NCBI GenBank assembly: GCA_029987045.1
Contig: DALTWN010000053.1
Coordinates: forward strand, 1-6,600
Source: Methanocorpusculum sp.
GTDB taxonomy: Archaea > Halobacteriota > Methanomicrobia > Methanomicrobiales > Methanocorpusculaceae
Reading direction: 5' to 3'
DNA: 6,600 nt
Shown: positions 6,084-6,600 of the stretch, piece after piece
How positions within the stretch are numbered: position 1 is the first letter of the stretch
Layout: every line of letters begins with the position of its first letter
Translations under genes and position numbers: made by a program
The notes under the pieces: generated by a model
Told to the model about the DNA's origin: nothing
Database searches by the model: none
What the model saw: only the letters and a program-made list of their open reading frames with translations

Positions 6084-6084
6084 G

Positions 6085-6600
6085 ATGCATTTCATCCAGG
6101 CCAAATCATTGCTTTCACCTCGAAACGGTATGAACGTCTATCGCGGATGCAGCCACGGATGCATCTACTGCGACAGCAGAAGCACGGTCTATCGTATCGA
6201 TCATCCATTCGAAGACATCGCAGTAAAGGAAAATGCACCTGAACTTCTTGATGCGGCGCTTGCCCGGAAACGGAAACGGTGCATGATCGGATTCGGTTCG
6301 ATGTCGGACCCGTACATCCCGCTCGAACGCGATCTGAAGATGACCCGCAGATGTCTTGAAATCATTTCCGCACGGCGGTTCGGTGTCTCACTGATCACGA
6401 AATCGGACCTGATACTCCGTGACATCGATATCTTATCAGAGATCCATGAGAAGGCAAAAACGGTAATATCAGTCACATTGACGACTGCAAACGATATCCT
6501 GTGCAGAAAGATCGAACCGCATGTCTGCCCCACTTCACGCCGTGCAGAAGTTCTGGAGAGATTGCATGATGCAGGAATCCCGACGCTGGTATGGTTCTGC
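6085..6600 (+). CDS. SPL-family (spore photolyase-like) radical SAM protein, 3'-truncated by window edge
   Basis: The first 172 residues of a radical SAM protein of the SplB/COG1533 'DNA repair photolyase' group are present, and the frame is open to the window end. C22, C26 and C29 (YRGCSHGCIYCDSRS, 19-33) form the CX3CX2C cluster site, and GSMSDPY (71-77) is a typical group motif. Despite the group name, most members have no proven role in DNA repair, so the reaction is left open. The ATG at 6085 begins MHFIQAKSLLS, which matches the family opening; a TTG lies one codon upstream. There is no Shine-Dalgarno site, and the start is preceded by a pyrimidine tract, so a leaderless or coupled start is possible. 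Unlike the genes upstream it uses TCA six times, and TTA and ATA as well, a mild shift in codon choice. Link to the aminotransferase is unproven. Confidence 0.82.
   Translation, partial: MHFIQAKSLLSPRNGMNVYRGCSHGCIYCDSRSTVYRIDHPFEDIAVKENAPELLDAALARKRKRCMIGFGSMSDPYIPLERDLKMTRRCLEIISARRFGVSLITKSDLILRDIDILSEIHEKAKTVISVTLTTANDILCRKIEPHVCPTSRRAEVLERLHDAGIPTLVWFC

Noticed and set aside
992..6104. Long minus-strand ORFs at 992-1936, 1942-2925, 3044-4555 and 4734-6104
   Set aside because: Each is codon-aligned with a well-supported + strand gene. They stay open because those genes avoid TTA, CTA and TCA, whose complements are stops. Their translations show no recognisable family motifs.
1..6600. tRNA or rRNA genes, CRISPR arrays, insertion sequences or prophage genes
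   Set aside because: I saw no cloverleaf, spaced direct repeats, transposase or integrase motifs, or terminal inverted repeats in the window.

Overview
The window looks like chromosomal DNA of a methanogenic archaeon, most likely of the order Methanomicrobiales. The main marker is the 3' part of a Sep-tRNA:Cys-tRNA synthase gene, an enzyme of tRNA-dependent cysteine synthesis that is characteristic of methanogens and Archaeoglobus. Supporting signs are TATA-like boxes, pyrimidine/T-tract gene ends, mostly absent Shine-Dalgarno sites, and moderately GC-rich codons that avoid TTA, CTA and TCA. The genus cannot be fixed from sequence reading alone. All recognised genes lie on the + strand.

Positions 1-2769 form a tight three-gene unit. 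It holds the SepCysS end, then after 13 bases a radical SAM/SPASM protein of the presumed peptide-modifying type, then a TauE/SafE-family membrane permease whose start overlaps the radical SAM stop (ATGA). Cysteine/sulfur chemistry may link the three (inference). No Cys-rich precursor peptide is visible in the window.

Positions 2770-3055 are a 286-base non-coding gap. It holds a weak terminator-like hairpin, a TATA-like box, a 14-bp perfect palindrome, and a strong stem-loop with a competing downstream arm. This could be a small RNA or the leader of the next gene. Positions 3056-4474 encode a compact fold-type I Orn/Lys/Arg-type decarboxylase, followed by a clear terminator hairpin.

Positions 4475-4766 are another structured gap, with C/G homopolymer runs that can form mutually exclusive stems, a small dyad, two TATA-like boxes and the only good ribosome binding site here. 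That site precedes an EctB-type diaminobutyrate aminotransferase (4767-6062), but no ectA or ectC is adjacent. Pairing it with a basic amino acid decarboxylase suggests a polyamine route, for example to 1,3-diaminopropane, as an alternative to ectoine. A 21-base pure pyrimidine tract then leads directly into a 3'-truncated SPL-family (spore photolyase-like) radical SAM gene (6085 to the window end).

The most interesting items are the SepCysS/radical SAM/TauE cluster, the orphan EctB beside a decarboxylase, and the two structured intergenic regions. Nothing here proves a new system. Long minus-strand ORFs opposite every complete gene are explained by codon bias.
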